Shown here piece after piece: positions 27,455 through 36,133 of a stretch of DNA of 64,000 nt. The translations under genes and the position numbers were made by a program. Position 1 is the first letter of the stretch. Each line of letters starts with the position of its first letter. The DNA lies in NCBI GenBank assembly GCA_963719645.1, contig CAVRCT010000005.1, forward strand, positions 1 to 64,000, in the 5' to 3' direction. This DNA is from CAVRCT01 sp963719645. GTDB taxonomy: Bacteria; Pseudomonadota; Gammaproteobacteria; DSM-16500. The notes beneath the pieces are model-generated. The model saw nothing but the letters and a program-made list of their open reading frames with translations. It did no database searches and was not told the DNA's origin.

Positions 27455-27824
27455 ATGTCTTTATACATAACTTTACACTGCTGCTTAGAATGCCTTCCCC
27501 GCAAGGCTGACGGATCGACAAAAATTCCACCCATGTGTCGTCCTGAAAAATATGACGTCAACATATTTTAACCGCAGCGTCAGTAATCGCACGGAATATT
27601 TATTCAGGATCCACTTGAGTATCATCGATCCATATAAATTCAGGTATGAGTTCTCTGTTCGTGGATCCTGAATAAATCTTACGCGCTACTGCAATAACTA
27701 CGGTCAAATAAATTGGGCGTAAGATTTTTCAGGACGACACATGGGTGGAATTTTTGTCGATCCGTCAGCCTTGCGGGGAAGGCATTCTAAGCAGCAGTCA
27801 TGAAAGTTATGTATAAAGATACGA
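27455..27824. mobile_element. Palindromic element I inserted in repeat H, itself carrying element B
   Basis: The ends TCTTTATACATAACTTT are inverted. The next layer inward is GCTTAGAATGCCTTCCCCGC, the arm type of element R, and the centre is element B (27507-27769). A 10-bp direct duplication of CCTGACGGTC flanks the whole, as after transposition. No transposase gene is present, so it is a MITE-like passenger. Confidence 0.75.
27507..27769 (+). mobile_element. Element B, copy 1 (263 bp, MITE-like)
   Basis: Terminal inverted repeats begin CTGACGGATCGA and run through CCACCCATG(T/C)GTCGTCCTG. Internal inverted repeats include TTCAGGATCCAC and GTGGATCCTGAA. A second copy lies at 38022-38282 in the opposite orientation. 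No ORF. It sits exactly at the centre of symmetry of the surrounding palindrome. Confidence 0.85.
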
Positions 27825-27848
27825 CCTGACGGTCGCGGTTCAGATTTC

Positions 27849-28017
27849 AGAGCCACGACCGTCAGGGAGTGTCACGCATCTCGAATGAATACAGGCGAAA
27901 ATTGAATCGTCGGTGATCGCTCCCTGACGGTCGCGGCTCAGTACAGAGCCGCGACCGTCAGGGAGTGTCGCGCATCTCGAATGAATACAAGCGAAAATAG
28001 AATCGTCGGTGATCGCC
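27849..28017. repeat. Repeat H, copies 2 and 3 (copy 3 truncated)
   Basis: Two direct copies, 27849-27939 and 27944-28017, separated by four bases. The third loses its right end where the 3' end of the next gene begins (28030). Read on the minus strand the repeat gives LPDGRGS peptides, which is chance coding. Together with elements I and B they fill the whole tolC-28030 gap. Confidence 0.85.
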
Positions 28018-28029
28018 TTGTCAGACTTA

Positions 28030-28692
28030 TCATCTATGCGATGGCGATGGAGTTGACGAGCGCTCGTCCGGCATGTCTGTTGATGGTGCTGCAACTTTTT
28101 TTGTTTCAATAAATCGCTCTACATTATCACCGTATTGAATGTTTTTTGCTGCTTTAACTTCTTGTAATGCTGCGATCCAAGCAGGCCGGTCTGATTCTCT
28201 TTCCATTTTGATATTGGGATGCATCTGATCACCATGTACTTGGTGAAAACTCATTAACATTGCGACAAATGTCTCTTTCTTTTCGCCGCTGGTATGAAAC
28301 ACACCAGTGACTTTATTTATCTTAAAGTTTTCTCCGATTTGTTTATTTTCCATGATGGTTTCGTGTGGGTTTTGTTCTTTACGTTTTTCCTCTTGGACGA
28401 CAAAACCTTTGGCACTGGCTTGAAGAAGAATAGCATTCAACAGTTCTGGTGTAACAAGCGGAGGATGGCGATTCGCCTTATATCGCGCTTGAGGTTCGCT
28501 TTCTGCCACTAACTCACTAGTCGATGATTCTTTCGTTGCTGGGGTCTGTGTTGCACTTGAAGCAGCAATGGGATTTGTGAACGATACGGCTGACTGTGCT
28601 ACGGGAGCTTGTTCTGATTTTTGCTCGCTCTTACTTTCTACTCTTACTCTTTCAGATGATACAAGTCTGTGAGTTCTTTGCACCCATTCCAA
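28030..28692 (-). CDS. Hypothetical protein, possible C-terminal half of a split effector
   Basis: 220 residues, not recognised. A Ser/Ala/Thr/Pro-rich linker (about 18-65) leads to a compact region of about 120 residues (LVTPELLNAILLQASAKGFV; then FKINKVTGVFHTSGEKKETF; then DRPAWIAALQEVKAAKNIQY). It ends in a Ser/Pro-rich tail. The frame overlaps the end of the upstream gene by 49 nt in a different frame, and its first ATG has no clear ribosome site. That makes a frameshift splitting one gene of about 580 residues likely. It lacks a PmrA-type box of its own. The 3' end abuts repeat H. Confidence 0.55.
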   Translation of the reverse strand: MEWVQRTHRLVSSERVRVESKSEQKSEQAPVAQSAVSFTNPIAASSATQTPATKESSTSELVAESEPQARYKANRHPPLVTPELLNAILLQASAKGFVVQEEKRKEQNPHETIMENKQIGENFKINKVTGVFHTSGEKKETFVAMLMSFHQVHGDQMHPNIKMERESDRPAWIAALQEVKAAKNIQYGDNVERFIETKKVAAPSTDMPDERSSTPSPSHR

Positions 28693-29744
28693 ATTTTTAC
28701 AATTTGGCTTTTAGAAGATCCTTTTAAATTCTCCATCATTCGTATTGAATTATTAAGCCAGCCTTTCATATCGGCGATTTCACCGCGAATTTGAGAAATT
28801 TCACCCCGCAGCTTTGTGTGATCACTCGTATTTGTCTCTAATAAATCTTTCGCTTTTCTTACAAGTTCTTTGCCTCTTTTGATTCTTGCATCGATCGAAG
28901 CTTCTTGGTTCATATCATTTTCTTCAGCAGAGAATCGTTGTTTTTCTAAATCTGGCGCCACTTCTATTGCCTGAGCGACAGTTGTGTTTAACTTTGTATA
29001 ATCAATAGAGTGAAGAAATGATTTAGTCGTAGCATCCCACCCAGGCTTGTTTCGCAATTTAATCAAATCAGGATTGACAGACGGGTTGAGCTGTACCTCT
29101 GGTTTCACTTTCCTCAATACCTCCATTGCTTCATCAAATTGTTTTAACGCAACAGAAGCTTCTGCCAACTCATCAGGCTCCATTCTCTTAGCTTGACGAT
29201 AATATCTGGCTTGTATTTCAAGTTCTTTCACTCTACGACTTAGACTTTCTATATCCCTCTTATCCGAGCGTCTGCATTCGACGATAGCAATTGCTTCTGC
29301 GGCTAATAATTTAATGCGCTCAAGAGGTGATTTATTTTTACTGAGTTCTGAAGTTTGCAGCCCCTGCAACTCTGTTAATCGAGTATGTCCCGGCATCCTG
29401 GAGACATAATTGAGTAACTTTCCTACCGATTTAGCAGCAGAATCATTACAATTTTTAATTTTTTGCATTAACTTATGCGTATCGGGTTTTGATTCTGTTT
29501 TTTGTCTATCTTGTTCGGCTATCTGTGCTTGTCTGACTAAACTTGAAAGTTCGCGTTGCTTAGCAACGATGTCTTTGTCATGCTTTTCTACTTCCGCTCT
29601 AAATTCTTTTTCTATTGTTGGAACTGGCGTGTTGTAAGCACTTTCGTGAGCTGATTTTCGAAGTTTAATTGCTTTTTCGATCTCCGCTTTTAAATTGTTA
29701 GCGTCTTTCAATATAGACTCGAGCGCTCCCCTAGCTGCAGACAT
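28644..29744 (-). CDS. Coiled-coil hypothetical protein, candidate Dot/Icm effector
   Basis: 366 residues, highly charged and almost entirely helical, with heptad-like stretches (for example SLSRRVKELEIQARYYRQAK and LRGEISQIRGEIADMKGWLN). There is no signal peptide and no membrane helix. A GAGGAT ribosome site precedes the ATG. The composition and its place among effector-like genes suggest a substrate of the secretion system, but no known domain is seen. The last codons overlap the start of the following 220-residue frame, so the real product may be longer. Confidence 0.65.
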   Translation of the reverse strand: MSAARGALESILKDANNLKAEIEKAIKLRKSAHESAYNTPVPTIEKEFRAEVEKHDKDIVAKQRELSSLVRQAQIAEQDRQKTESKPDTHKLMQKIKNCNDSAAKSVGKLLNYVSRMPGHTRLTELQGLQTSELSKNKSPLERIKLLAAEAIAIVECRRSDKRDIESLSRRVKELEIQARYYRQAKRMEPDELAEASVALKQFDEAMEVLRKVKPEVQLNPSVNPDLIKLRNKPGWDATTKSFLHSIDYTKLNTTVAQAIEVAPDLEKQRFSAEENDMNQEASIDARIKRGKELVRKAKDLLETNTSDHTKLRGEISQIRGEIADMKGWLNNSIRMMENLKGSSKSQIVKIWNGCKELTDLYHLKE

Positions 29745-29776
29745 AAGACTATCCTCAACAGTCGGATTATCTTATT

Positions 29777-29788
29777 AATTATATACCT
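29777..29788 (-). promoter_or_regulatory. Extended -10 promoter before the coiled-coil gene
   Basis: The minus strand reads AGGTATATAATT, with TATAAT at 29783 down to 29778, 34 nt before the ATG. It is the same string found before dotM and dotK. Confidence 0.5.
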
Positions 29789-29884
29789 AATCGCAAAATA
29801 CAGGGGCAGGCTGTCTTTGCAACTGATTGATTTTATAAAGATGTAAATTATTTAGCGAAAAGCATTCGTGTGAATTTTGTGGCG

Positions 29885-30745
29885 TTAGCTTAATGAGGCG
29901 CTTCTAGCTGGGGATGAATGGCATTCATCTTCAACTACGCTTCCTGGCAAAGACGGCAATGAAACCGACGCAGCATCGATTTTAGATCGATCATATAATC
30001 GAAAAGATGCAAGACGGGGAGGTCGCTGCATGATGTGATGATTTGCTAATAATCCTTTCATGTTGATAAGATCTGTTTTTGGATAGTCGAAATCATTTTT
30101 AACAGCGACTGAAAAGATTTTTTCAAGCTCATTTAACAGTTTTAACTGCCCTTCACCTACAGCCAGAATTGGAGCAAAATATTCATTTTCATAAGAATCC
30201 AGATCAATATGATATTGTGCAACGACTAAACTCGTTAATAATAATCTATGTACATTATATGAATGCAACCAATCAAATGGTTGATTCGCAAAAAATCTAT
30301 TCAGATTGATGACCATACCAATAAGACTGTCTTCAGACACATTTCTTGAGTGCTGGAGAATATGGGTCAGATAGCCTTCTATGTTAATGGGATGAATTTC
30401 TTTTAGTACAAACTGAGTGGATAAATATTTTTGAGAGGTTAGTAAACGACCCTGGCTATCTCTAGGACGGAAAATAGTTTTAGATGCATTTGGATCAATT
30501 GTTCTATGCGCATTGCGACGAATTTCATCATTAATGAATCGGACAATTTGCTTAATTAATTCTTTTTTTCCAGCAGATAATTCGTATTTTATCGAAGTAG
30601 GTGATTGTTGCTCTTTCACTTCAGGCGTTCCCGCGTCTTTCGAGCTAATTGAATTCACTGAACCAGTGCTTTCACTCTGGAATTTCGTTACAACATAAGG
30701 AGTGGGTTTTTTCCTACTGAATTTTTCAGCTAAGCGACGAAACAT
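29885..30745 (-). CDS. Protein with a eukaryotic Pho80/Pcl-like cyclin box, candidate Dot/Icm effector
   Basis: 286 residues. A basic, Ser-rich N-terminus (1-55) precedes a helical core (about 58-225). Residues 113-220 follow the consensus I recall for Pho80/Pcl (P/U-type) cyclins. NIEGYLTHILQHSRNVSED fits its first helix. LIGMVINLNRFF fits its xxxxIYLDRL. NVHRLLLTSLVVAQYH (164-179) fits its NxHRLLLTxxxVAxKF, and LLNELEKIF (203-211) its ELNxLExxF. The Lys that contacts the CDK in cyclins is replaced near 178, while the Glu of the LNxLE segment is kept. A Ser-rich tail ends the protein. Cyclins bind and direct cyclin-dependent kinases, which bacteria lack, so a host kinase would be the target. 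A PmrA-type box lies upstream. Confidence 0.75.
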   Translation of the reverse strand: MFRRLAEKFSRKKPTPYVVTKFQSESTGSVNSISSKDAGTPEVKEQQSPTSIKYELSAGKKELIKQIVRFINDEIRRNAHRTIDPNASKTIFRPRDSQGRLLTSQKYLSTQFVLKEIHPINIEGYLTHILQHSRNVSEDSLIGMVINLNRFFANQPFDWLHSYNVHRLLLTSLVVAQYHIDLDSYENEYFAPILAVGEGQLKLLNELEKIFSVAVKNDFDYPKTDLINMKGLLANHHIMQRPPRLASFRLYDRSKIDAASVSLPSLPGSVVEDECHSSPARSASLS

Positions 30746-30808
30746 TCATTTTTCCTCATAACCTTTTGATTGTTAAAAATTTTCATATCAGTGATAGCGT
30801 GTCATAAA

Positions 30809-30841
30809 ATTATACTTACCAATCCTTAAGGAAATCTTAAG
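30809..30841 (-). promoter_or_regulatory. PmrA-type box and -10 for the cyclin-like gene
   Basis: CTTAAG-N5-CTTAAG (30825-30841) is a perfect YTTAAK-N5-YTTAAK site. After exactly 10 nt on the minus strand comes TATAAT (30814 down to 30809), about 64 nt before the ATG. The site replaces a -35 hexamer, the usual position for an activating response regulator. Confidence 0.75.
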
Positions 30842-30910
30842 GATTGGTAAGATAGCTTATCATATGTACAATATAGAAGTATTTGCTAATCGTTTGCTAA
30901 TCGTAACCTA

Positions 30911-33900
30911 TCACGCCCCATGAGTCCACCCTGGTTTTGGCGGGGACACATTTTTATCATCCTCTGGAGGAGCAACAGAAGAAGGCTGAGCAGGCGGTGA
31001 ATTAGCCCCCGATGATGGATATTGGTACTTAGCAGCAGCTCCACTCGGATGATTGGTTTGCGAGGGCGCATTAACCGGATGACTTGCACTCTCGTCGGCC
31101 GGTATAGGACTAAAGATATCAACCTTATTTCCAGCCTGGCGTGGACTCATATCTTGCTCAGATTCGCCCGTAGCAGTAGCCATCACACCAGGAAGAGGAG
31201 GAATATTTTTCTCTTCAGTGACATTGCGCAAATGCGTCTTTAATTTATTACGAATGAAAGCACTTGAACTCTTAAGACTGCTAGATTTCGATTTCGATTT
31301 CGATTTCGACGCTTCATGATCCTGAAGATCCAGTTTCTTGCGTTGCTCCAGTTTAAATGCATCGTCCCATTTAGTTTTTTGTCCCGCGTGAGCATATCGG
31401 AATCCGATTGAATAAGGAGTATCTGCTATATTAGCTACTTTATTATCGGCTTTATTGTCTGCCTTATTAGCTTTTTTAGCTTTTTTATCTTTCTCGGCCT
31501 CTTTCTCTCCATCACGAAAGCCACGCTCATACTCTTTTTTAAATTCTACTTGCTCTGGAGGTAACTCACGCGCTCCGTGTAAACCTAAACCTTCGGAACG
31601 TCTTTTCAGATTGGGATTTGCGCCTGACGCTGGACTTAACCCAAGCCCGGTAGAGGCGCGTCCCAAACGACTAAGACTAAAGTCTCTCTTTGATACCGAT
31701 CGCGCAAAAGTAGGTATGCGAGATTTTCTAGTTTCCACTGGCTCTCCAAGCTTGAGAGCATTCTGCTGTTGGAGATCAAGAGTAACCTTTTCTTTTACAT
31801 AGTCCACTAAAAATTTTAGCAAATCAGCTCTAGTAGGATGCAAGTAAGACATGAGATAGACCATGGCCTCCGCATTCGGATCTTTATTGAGACCCGGACT
31901 TATTGCACGCAATTTTTGATTAAAATCAACAATGGCATCTCTAACTGCCTCATGACTCTTAACAAGCTGCTCAGCATCTGGCTTGTTGCTTTCTAGTAAT
32001 TTTTTGTGCTGAGCTAAACTTTTCTCCAAATTAGCTGTCGCTTGCGTTAGCACCTGATAAGGCAGCAATTTTTTTTCCTCTCTAGCAATAATTTTTTCAA
32101 GCTCGTCTTTTCTTTTCATTAAATTTTCAAGAGGTACACTTGAATTTTGATAAGACTCAAGCGCTGTTGTTAACCGCTCGAATTCTGCATCAACTGGCGC
32201 TTTTTCTTTTGTCGCCCCATTTATTAGTTTGCGAAAAACGTCTAGCTCCCTAGATTTTTTTTTATATTTCTTATTCGCGATTAATTTAGCTTTTTTTGCC
32301 TCTTGTATTTTCTTACTTAACTCAGCTTTTAATTTTTCTTTGTTTTCAGCCTTTTCTTCAGCTTTGCCTTCCGCTTCTATTTTAGCTTTTGGTTTACCCT
32401 TCTTGTCAGCTTTTAATTGAGTAATATTTTTTTCATATGCCTGCACGATATTGAAAGCTTCTATCTTTTGCTCCGTCAATTTAGCTAAGTAATGCTCCAA
32501 ATCGCTAAAATTATTATCTAAAGGGTCCTTTTTCTCTCGGCATTTTTTTATCTGTTGATTAAAATCAGCAATCACCGCCTTAACTGTTTCCGCATCAGGG
32601 ATTTTTATTTTATTCCTCTGAATTGCCGTAATTTTGGCGTCTAATTCTTTTAATTCTCCTTCACTCTCTGCAATGATATCTATTGATATTTTTTTCAATG
32701 ACCTGCTATTATGATTCTCCATTTTATAGTCTAATTGCAGGGTTTTTTCATGTTTTTTGGCTTCCAGTTGAAGTATTTTAAGCTCCTCAACATCTACTAA
32801 TTCAAACACGACTAGCTTTCTGAGAGCAGGTTCGATTTTTTTCGTATAAATATCATCTGCAATAGCCCGCTCGGGAGAAACACGTTCAACTTCCTTTTGA
32901 TCGAGCTGAACGGCTGGCCTACTAGAGTCACTTACGCTGCTTTTGCTATCTGTTTTATTTTCTGCTGCTTTATTATCGGCTAACGAAACTGGACTTTCTC
33001 TTTCAATATGTTGATTGAGTGCTGCCGACGATGAGCTTGTCTTATTAGGATCACCTTTACTGTCCGCTTTATCTACTGTGGATCTTTCGCCGAGAATTGA
33101 AACAGGACTTGCTCTCAGCGGTTGCTCGCCTGATTTTGAGTCTGAATGGGAAGATGGGGAAGAACTTGCTGCAGTGGCTAGTGCAGAGACACCTTTTCCA
33201 TCTTTTGTTGGCGTTGCAACGGATGCTGAAGATGCAACCGAATAGGCTACCACGCTATCAGCATGTGGAATATAATGTTGCACAAATACCTCAGTGGCCG
33301 CACTACTCGCAACAACGGGAACATGGGAATTTTCTGTCGATGCAGAAACAAGCACCACAGCAGGCGAAGCTTGATTGCTCTTCAATTCATTTTTTATTTC
33401 TTTTCCATCGCTTTTTAAATCACTGCTCACTTCTCTTTTGATGTGAAGATTTGTGAGCGCAGGTGCTTTTTCGCACGCAGTGAATAATGATTCTCCGTCA
33501 ATAAATTCGGTAGGATATTTCTCACTGCCTATTTCTTGAAATATCGCTAGTGCCGTTGATTCACTGTACTGGGATTGCTGGTACTGGGATTGCATAATTC
33601 TTACAATCCGTTTCATCATCTCTATCTCTGTATCTTTCGGAAAATCTTTCGCATAATCCAACCCATTTGCTGCAAATAATTTTGAGACAGTCTTAACATC
33701 CTCTGAATTATCTTTATTAAAAGCGGCTTTTCTTTCTTTTAAATAAGAAAGCATCAATTTTCTCGCATTGAATACATTTGATTTTTGATCAGCACTTGCG
33801 CTCGATACCGCTGCAGGTTGAGCGGGCTTGTCTTTGTTTGCCGTTTTTATGTCTTTTGATTCCTTCGGTCTTGCAAGCACTGCTTGAGACAGAACCACAG

Positions 33901-34486
33901 GCGCACGACGACTCGATGTGGGTGCTGCATTTTTATCAGAAAGCGTTGCTGCGGAGAGTAATATTGGCTTTGGTTCTCCCGCTTTTTTGGGGTCACTTTG
34001 TTTGCCTTCTTTTTCGAATTTAGATTCTGGATCTTGTCCTTCTGCTACTAATTGCTCTCTTGCTAAACGCTGTTCTTCTGCTAATTGTTGCTCTTCTGCT
34101 AGCAATTGTTCTTTCGCTGATAATGGCTTATTAGCTGCCGTCTCTTTTTTTAACTCTTCGCCGACGATAGTCGCTGGATCAAACTCATCCTCTGAAGAGG
34201 ATGAATCACTTAATTTGAGACCTTTTTCTTTAGCTTCTTTTTCTGCAGCCGCTTTTTTTTCTGCATCCGCTAGCTTTTGCGCTTTATCTCTTTCCTGCTT
34301 TGCTTGCAGCGCCGCTTCTCTCTCGCTTTTTTCGATTGCTTTAATTTCAAATATAGTTTTTAGCATGGCCAATTTTTCAGCCATAGGATGCGAAGGATTT
34401 TTCTTAATCTCATCTAATGCTTGATCAGCCAGATTTTCAATTTCCTCTTCTTCCACTCTGTTTGCAGAATTGTCACCTGAAAGCAT
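30911..34486 (-). CDS. Large low-complexity coiled-coil protein, candidate Dot/Icm effector
   Basis: 1191 residues, not recognised. The first 260 are Lys/Glu/Ala-rich (AEEQQLAEEQRLAREQ type repeats). A short ordered stretch (about 235-350) has KLMLSYLKERKAAF and EIEMMKRIVRIMQSQYQQSQ. A Ser/Ala-rich spacer leads to a long coiled coil (about 520-860). There is then a KSKSKSKSS tract and a Pro/Ser/Asn-rich C-terminus ending in PGWTHGA. No signal peptide or membrane helix is seen. The ATG has a strong AGGAG site. Unlike its neighbour it has no PmrA-type box; TATACT (minus strand, about 60 nt upstream) may be its -10. Eukaryote-like composition and context suggest an effector. Confidence 0.7.
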   Translation of the reverse strand: MLSGDNSANRVEEEEIENLADQALDEIKKNPSHPMAEKLAMLKTIFEIKAIEKSEREAALQAKQERDKAQKLADAEKKAAAEKEAKEKGLKLSDSSSSEDEFDPATIVGEELKKETAANKPLSAKEQLLAEEQQLAEEQRLAREQLVAEGQDPESKFEKEGKQSDPKKAGEPKPILLSAATLSDKNAAPTSSRRAPVVLSQAVLARPKESKDIKTANKDKPAQPAAVSSASADQKSNVFNARKLMLSYLKERKAAFNKDNSEDVKTVSKLFAANGLDYAKDFPKDTEIEMMKRIVRIMQSQYQQSQYSESTALAIFQEIGSEKYPTEFIDGESLFTACEKAPALTNLHIKREVSSDLKSDGKEIKNELKSNQASPAVVLVSASTENSHVPVVASSAATEVFVQHYIPHADSVVAYSVASSASVATPTKDGKGVSALATAASSSPSSHSDSKSGEQPLRASPVSILGERSTVDKADSKGDPNKTSSSSAALNQHIERESPVSLADNKAAENKTDSKSSVSDSSRPAVQLDQKEVERVSPERAIADDIYTKKIEPALRKLVVFELVDVEELKILQLEAKKHEKTLQLDYKMENHNSRSLKKISIDIIAESEGELKELDAKITAIQRNKIKIPDAETVKAVIADFNQQIKKCREKKDPLDNNFSDLEHYLAKLTEQKIEAFNIVQAYEKNITQLKADKKGKPKAKIEAEGKAEEKAENKEKLKAELSKKIQEAKKAKLIANKKYKKKSRELDVFRKLINGATKEKAPVDAEFERLTTALESYQNSSVPLENLMKRKDELEKIIAREEKKLLPYQVLTQATANLEKSLAQHKKLLESNKPDAEQLVKSHEAVRDAIVDFNQKLRAISPGLNKDPNAEAMVYLMSYLHPTRADLLKFLVDYVKEKVTLDLQQQNALKLGEPVETRKSRIPTFARSVSKRDFSLSRLGRASTGLGLSPASGANPNLKRRSEGLGLHGARELPPEQVEFKKEYERGFRDGEKEAEKDKKAKKANKADNKADNKVANIADTPYSIGFRYAHAGQKTKWDDAFKLEQRKKLDLQDHEASKSKSKSKSSSLKSSSAFIRNKLKTHLRNVTEEKNIPPLPGVMATATGESEQDMSPRQAGNKVDIFSPIPADESASHPVNAPSQTNHPSGAAAKYQYPSSGANSPPAQPSSVAPPEDDKNVSPPKPGWTHGA

Positions 34487-34607
34487 AGCAAAACTCCTCT
34501 TTCTAAAAGGTATTATTAGTTGAGTATAGTTCGCATTCAGAATTTTTTTTGAGAAATACTAAAAAAATAGATAATTTATTGAAAAATATTGTTAATTTTT
34601 TTGCTGC

Positions 34608-34862
34608 TTACTTCTTCTCTTCATTGAGAATGTGATATTTCGCCAATAATTGCTCTTGCGTTTCAACATACAATGGATCCAGTGGAATACAATCCACCGG
34701 ACAAACTGTCACGCATTGCGGCTCAGCAAAATGGCCTACGCATTCGGTGCAGCGAGTTGGATCAATTTCATAAATTAATTCGCCTTGATAAATAGCTTGA
34801 TTGGGACAAACCGGTTCACACACATCGCAATTGATACATTCATCGGTAATTTTTAGAGCCAT
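34608..34862 (-). CDS. YfhL-type 2[4Fe-4S] ferredoxin
   Basis: 84 residues with two iron-sulfur motifs: CINCDVCEPVCPN (first cluster) and CTECVGHFAEPQCVTVCPVD (second, with the longer insertion typical of the YfhL/Fdx type). It transfers electrons in the cytoplasm; the partner is unknown. The start overlaps the coaD stop (TGATG), and the coaD-ferredoxin pair is common in Gammaproteobacteria. Confidence 0.95.
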   Translation of the reverse strand: MALKITDECINCDVCEPVCPNQAIYQGELIYEIDPTRCTECVGHFAEPQCVTVCPVDCIPLDPLYVETQEQLLAKYHILNEEKK

Positions 34863-35350
34863 CAGACTGACCTGTTGAATTTTGCTTTGAGTGCGTTAAC
34901 GACGAACTCGGGCACGAATTTTTTCACATCGCCACCGAGCTGGGCAATTTCGCGCACGAAGCTGGCTGAAATGTAGGTGAATTTTTCGGCTGGCATTAAA
35001 AACAAGCTTTCGATATGGGGATCTAAATGTCGGTTCATACCGGCTAATTGGAATTCGTAATCAAAATCTGAGACAGCGCGCAAACCGCGTAAAATAATAT
35101 TTGCGTGATGAATTTTCATAAAATCCATCAGTAACGATTCAAACCCATGAACTTGCACATTGTTGAAATGACCGACGGCTTGCTTGGCTAAATTAACGCG
35201 CTCGTCGATGGAGAAAACAGGTTTTTTATTGGCATTGATAGCAATTGCTACAATCACTTGATCAAAAATGCGGGTTGCTCGCTCAATAATATCCAAATGG
35301 CCAAATGTAATGGGATCAAAAGTACCCGGGTAGACAGCAATATTTTTCAT
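34862..35350 (-). CDS. coaD: Phosphopantetheine adenylyltransferase
   Basis: CoaD (162 aa) adds AMP to 4'-phosphopantetheine in coenzyme A synthesis. The frame opens at 35425, but the ATG at 35350 gives the conserved N-terminus MKNIAVYPGTFDPITFGHLD with its nucleotide-binding GHxD. Other motifs are ILRGLRAVSDFDYEFQLAGM and the SASFVREIA loop. An AGAGG site precedes this ATG. It is divergent from the uracil-DNA glycosylase gene over about 60 bp. Confidence 0.96.
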   Translation of the reverse strand: MKNIAVYPGTFDPITFGHLDIIERATRIFDQVIVAIAINANKKPVFSIDERVNLAKQAVGHFNNVQVHGFESLLMDFMKIHHANIILRGLRAVSDFDYEFQLAGMNRHLDPHIESLFLMPAEKFTYISASFVREIAQLGGDVKKFVPEFVVNALKAKFNRSV

Positions 35351-35410
35351 TTCTTTGAGCCTCTGCAAAATGGGGTTATTATACGCTAAATTATCTTGAA
35401 TGCGTGCCTT

Positions 35411-36091
35411 ATGACGATTAATCATAGCGATTACTTACAATGGATGGGTATTTCTGCTTGGCAGTTAAAAACGCCGAAAGCTTCTACATTACCATCTTCT
35501 CCTGAATGGCAAACCTTACGGAATGCCGTGGCGAACTGCACGGCGTGTGGTTTAGACAAGACGCGTACTCAGACTGTGTTTGGCGTGGGCAATGTCCAAG
35601 CTGAATTAATGATTATTGGCGAAGCGCCTGGCTTTTATGAAGATCAAAAAGGGGAGCCGTTTGTTGGTAAAGCAGGGCAATTACTGAATGCAATGTTAGA
35701 GGCGATCGATTTAGATCGCAGTCAAGTTTATATTGCGAATATATTAAAATGCCGACCGCCTGAAAATCGTGATCCAGAGCTCACTGAAGTGGATCTTTGT
35801 ACGCCTTTTTTAACCAAACAAATTGCTTTGGTTCAGCCTAAATTATTATTGGCGTTAGGAAGAATTGCCGGACGGTTTTTGTTACGGACGGAAAGCTCAC
35901 TCGGACAGATGCGCGGCAACCTTCATCAGTATGGCGCGAGCAATACGCCATTGATTGTGACGTATCATCCTGCTTATTTATTGCGGAACCCTAAGGATAA
36001 GAGCAAAGCATTAGAGGATTTGCAATGGGTTGTGCGGACGTTGGAGAACGATGGGGAAGCGCTCCCAAAGAACTTCGATGCAAGCGTTTGA
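35411..36091 (+). CDS. Family 4 (Fe-S) uracil-DNA glycosylase
   Basis: 226 residues from the ATG at 35411 (a TTG at 35396 is also open). It removes uracil from DNA to start base-excision repair. Motif GEAPGFYEDQKGEPFVGKAG (active site) and the YHPAYLL motif near the C-terminus fit the family. The cluster cysteines are CTAC and a pair 17 residues apart (LKCRPPENRDP, then DLC). The last nine codons lie in a 26-bp sequence that recurs inverted at 38311-38336. Confidence 0.93.
   Translation: MTINHSDYLQWMGISAWQLKTPKASTLPSSPEWQTLRNAVANCTACGLDKTRTQTVFGVGNVQAELMIIGEAPGFYEDQKGEPFVGKAGQLLNAMLEAIDLDRSQVYIANILKCRPPENRDPELTEVDLCTPFLTKQIALVQPKLLLALGRIAGRFLLRTESSLGQMRGNLHQYGASNTPLIVTYHPAYLLRNPKDKSKALEDLQWVVRTLENDGEALPKNFDASV
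36064..36089 (+). repeat. 26-bp inverted repeat, copy at the 3' end of the UDG gene
   Basis: CCCAAAGAACTTCGATGCAA and the next six bases match the reverse complement of 38311-38336 exactly. This copy is coding (the final residues PKNFDASV of the glycosylase). Confidence 0.85.
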
Positions 36092-36133
36092 TTTTTTGTA
36101 ACCATCCCCATAGGTATCTACAGAGAAAAAATT

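Larger units (their letters stand above)
27370..27844. repeat. Repeat H (copy 1) split by a nested insertion
   Basis: Repeat H is about 92 bp, ending in GAGCC(A/G)CGACCGTCAGGG and its inverse, with the internal string GAATCGTCGGTGATCGCTCC. This copy is cut after CCTGACGGTC (27445-27454). The same ten bases recur at 27825-27834, followed by the end of H. The sequence between is a foreign palindromic element. Confidence 0.85.

Noticed and set aside
27840..28109. Minus-strand frame with repeated LPDGRGS and ITDDSIFACIHSRC peptides
   Set aside because: It is entirely made of two copies of repeat H plus the antisense of a real gene; the peptide repetition reflects the DNA repeat.
33918..34424. 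168-residue plus-strand frame rich in Ser, Phe and Ala
   Set aside because: It is the antisense shadow of the Lys/Glu-rich repeats in the 1191-residue gene.
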